A DNA stretch of 64,000 nt. Origin: Brachycybe producta. Lineage: Eukaryota; Arthropoda; Diplopoda; Playtdesmida; Andrognathidae. Made by a program: the position numbers and the translations under genes. Shown one piece after another: positions 61,900 to 64,000 of this stretch; the first letter of the stretch is position 1; every line of letters starts with the position of its first letter. The stretch is taken from positions 930,001-994,000 of the forward strand of contig JAUPFP010000056.1 in the NCBI GenBank assembly GCA_036925085.1, read 5' to 3'. The notes under the pieces are model-generated. The model ran no database searches and was not told the origin of the DNA. It saw only the letters and a program-made list of their open reading frames with translations.

Positions 61900-62960
61900 G
61901 TCAGCTGCAGAGCCGGGCTACGCGTAGCAGAGCTACGGCCCCCCCCCCCCACCAGGATCAGTTTCCCCACCCACATAATATGTTACCAACATTTTTGCCA
62001 AAAACATTCCTCTTTTAGCATTTGGTAATGGACATTTACCCAATCAGTCCTGCCAGTCACTACTGCCCCGATCGTATGCCACAGTACCCAACCCACTGCC
62101 TGCCACGTCACAAGAGACAGGAGGTACATGACCCATCCATGGGTCATCTCTTACGCCCTCTCGTCGGAGCTGCCCCCTGATATGAACTGATGCCTGGAAA
62201 CGGTTATCAGGCTTTTCCAAACAAAGTTCATATTACCAGATATAGTTATCTGATATCTCCCGCAAGGTGGTGAAGTACTAGCTGCTGACTACGGACAGTA
62301 CGACCGGAACCTCGTTGTCAGTCATATTGGTTGCGGCGGTTGTATCCAGGCATTAGGATTATTAACCGCGTTCCTCTTGGATTTTCACGATACCGGAACA
62401 CAGTCAATAGTATCGCTACTCTTCCCCGATATGCTTTCACCGAGTGTAGATAACTGACAGCATGTCTCAAACTCGCGCTAACCTGAAGTCGTCAAAATTG
62501 ACCAAGGATGACAATTGGATAGTCTGTAAACGAGAATTGAAAATTATTAGAAACGCTTCATAAAACAGACGTCCAGGGCAAAGTGAAAAATCTCCTCATT
62601 ATAATAATTAATGCTATCCTAATATAGTAAGAAAAAATCGTTATTATGCATCTTTAAGTCTTGTCTTTGAGTGGTGTCATTGACCGCGTTTTGGATGCTC
62701 CGTCCTCTCCTACTGTATAACCCCCACCTATTTTCTTTTGATACAGTAAGACACTGATGGAAAATTTTCACTGCAAAATGTTTTTTCTCACGCCACATGC
62801 GATGCGCCGTGTGCAGCATGGAGCGCTATCACCGCATTCGCGACTAGCGACACTTAACAGTTGAACAGGAGTCGAAAGTACGCAAAAATTGTTTCATGCC
62901 GCTGGAATAACAGACGCACTCGGCATGACATTTTCTCAATGCGCATTAGAAAATATGGGC
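61900..62960. other. GC-richer block of unknown origin
   Basis: Less AT-rich than the surrounding sequence, with a C run at about 61940. Apart from a very short reading frame near 62460, I recognise no gene. It might be an old LTR-element leader or another repeat; no terminal repeats are visible. Confidence 0.3.
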
Positions 62961-64000
62961 TCCAATGCTTCTAAATCTCGGAATTCTTTTGATTACTTTT
63001 ACATTCGTTATTTTAATTTACCCTTCTAGTCTCTTAACAGACGTATAATTATTTTTTAATTATATTTTATAATAATTATATATTATATTTTAATTATATT
63101 AATATTTTTATTGGCTCTTTTGAGACGTTAAAATCGACATTTTTCATCGATTGAACGGCTCCATAAGTATCCATCCTTCATCTATTCATCATTTACGACC
63201 GATTCCAAAGATGTAACAAACTCTTCCAGATGTTTATTAAATAGAGGTAGGTAATATATAGTACAGGGACCATTTCAGGTTCAAATAGTAGTAAAATGAA
63301 GGGCATCTTTCAGCGCCTTTTCGTGGGGTCTATAAACGAGCGAAAAACGACTACCGCTACGTTACAACACGACGGTATCGGACATAAACCTCTATAGATT
63401 TATCTCTATATCTCGGGTAAAACATAAGAAACGCTCTGAACGTACTTAATTCTTTAGATTTGGTAAAATTGATAAAAAGTAACTTACCTTACCTTTCAAC
63501 TTAGCCTTAAAATAAACCATAGCCTCCTTATACTATTCTATAAGGAGGCTATGAATAAACAAAGAACAAAACAAATTCCATCTCCCGCCAAAAAAAAACC
63601 ATATCCGCTGAATATGCATCACGCATGCGCAAGTTATTTCCTGAAACATCCAACAACGCCCATCGTTTACGTGACGTCATAAAAGATTAAAAGGAGGAAT
63701 ATTATTGGCTAAAAATCTTGCACTTTCCTGTAACCTACGGGGGGGGGGGGGGGGGGGAAACATGACGTCATTATTATTGTGAGCGGGAAAAATAAATGAT
63801 GATTGTTTGTTAATAAAGTTTCTTCTTCTTCCCTTAGACTATTACTATACTTTATGTAAAGTAATAGTCTAAGATATAACGAAGATAATAGGTTGCATTA
63901 TTAAAATTGGATCTTTTTTTTCAAAATGACTTAAAAAGCTTATTTTGAAAGATATCAGCATTAAAATACCGTTAATTGATTAAACTACCCTTTCTAGTTT
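62961..64000. other. Right edge: repeats and short palindromes
   Basis: Contains the palindromes ATAGCCTCCTTAT...ATAAGGAGGCTAT (about 63520-63554) and CTTAGACTATTACT...AGTAATAGTCTAAG (about 63834-63873), a poly-G run near 63740 and the start of another M1 copy (about 63900-64000). No gene is seen. Confidence 0.5.

Noticed and set aside
62463-62564. Short 33-codon frame as a gag-like start
   Set aside because: Too short and without terminal repeats or a clear family match. Mentioned only as a possible fragment.

Overview
This window comes from an animal nuclear genome. It is AT-rich, its genes have many short exons with GT-AG introns, and its introns and spacers are packed with small palindromic transposable elements (MITEs). 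All six genes match animal families. The species cannot be read from the sequence. Every start codon sits 0-25 bases behind a 3' splice-site-like motif, as expected where spliced-leader trans-splicing occurs. A tunicate or a similar compact invertebrate genome is my guess, not a demonstration.

Layout, low to high coordinate: (1) 459-9104, minus strand: the first four exons of seipin (BSCL2); the rest lies off the left edge, and intron 1 is about 8 kb of repeats. (2) 11643-18380, minus: a 12-exon MIS18BP1/KNL2 gene (SANTA domain plus CENPC-like motif), 789 aa. (3) 22980-48207, minus: a 36-exon MRCK (CDC42-binding kinase, Drosophila Genghis Khan family) gene, 1846 aa, complete from kinase to CRIB motif, with a candidate alternative last coding exon and a 20-bp minisatellite in intron 1. 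(4) 49277-49747, minus: single-exon POP7 (RNase P/MRP subunit Rpp20). (5) 50174-54585, minus: 16-exon MCM8 helicase, 838 aa. (6) 56149-59417, plus: two-exon TMEM151 membrane protein, 574 aa, divergent from MCM8. The four complete spliced models keep an open, phase-consistent frame through every junction, which is strong internal support. Seipin is phase-consistent as far as it can be followed.

Functionally the neighbours are mixed: lipid droplets and ER (seipin), centromere identity (MIS18BP1), Rho-type signalling to actomyosin (MRCK), tRNA/rRNA processing (POP7), DNA repair and meiosis (MCM8), and a membrane protein of unclear role (TMEM151). I see no shared pathway.

Repeats: at least eight families recur. 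MITE-A (ACAGGCAG ends, 9-bp target duplications) includes a compound two-unit insertion. MITE-B is a relative with similar core motifs. M1 is a long palindrome whose ends carry a strong 3' splice-site motif. M3, C and D are further recurrent repeats. There are also single palindromes, minisatellites, homopolymer C/G runs and a tRNA-like SINE head. Most other open frames in the window are shadows of these genes or lie in repeats.
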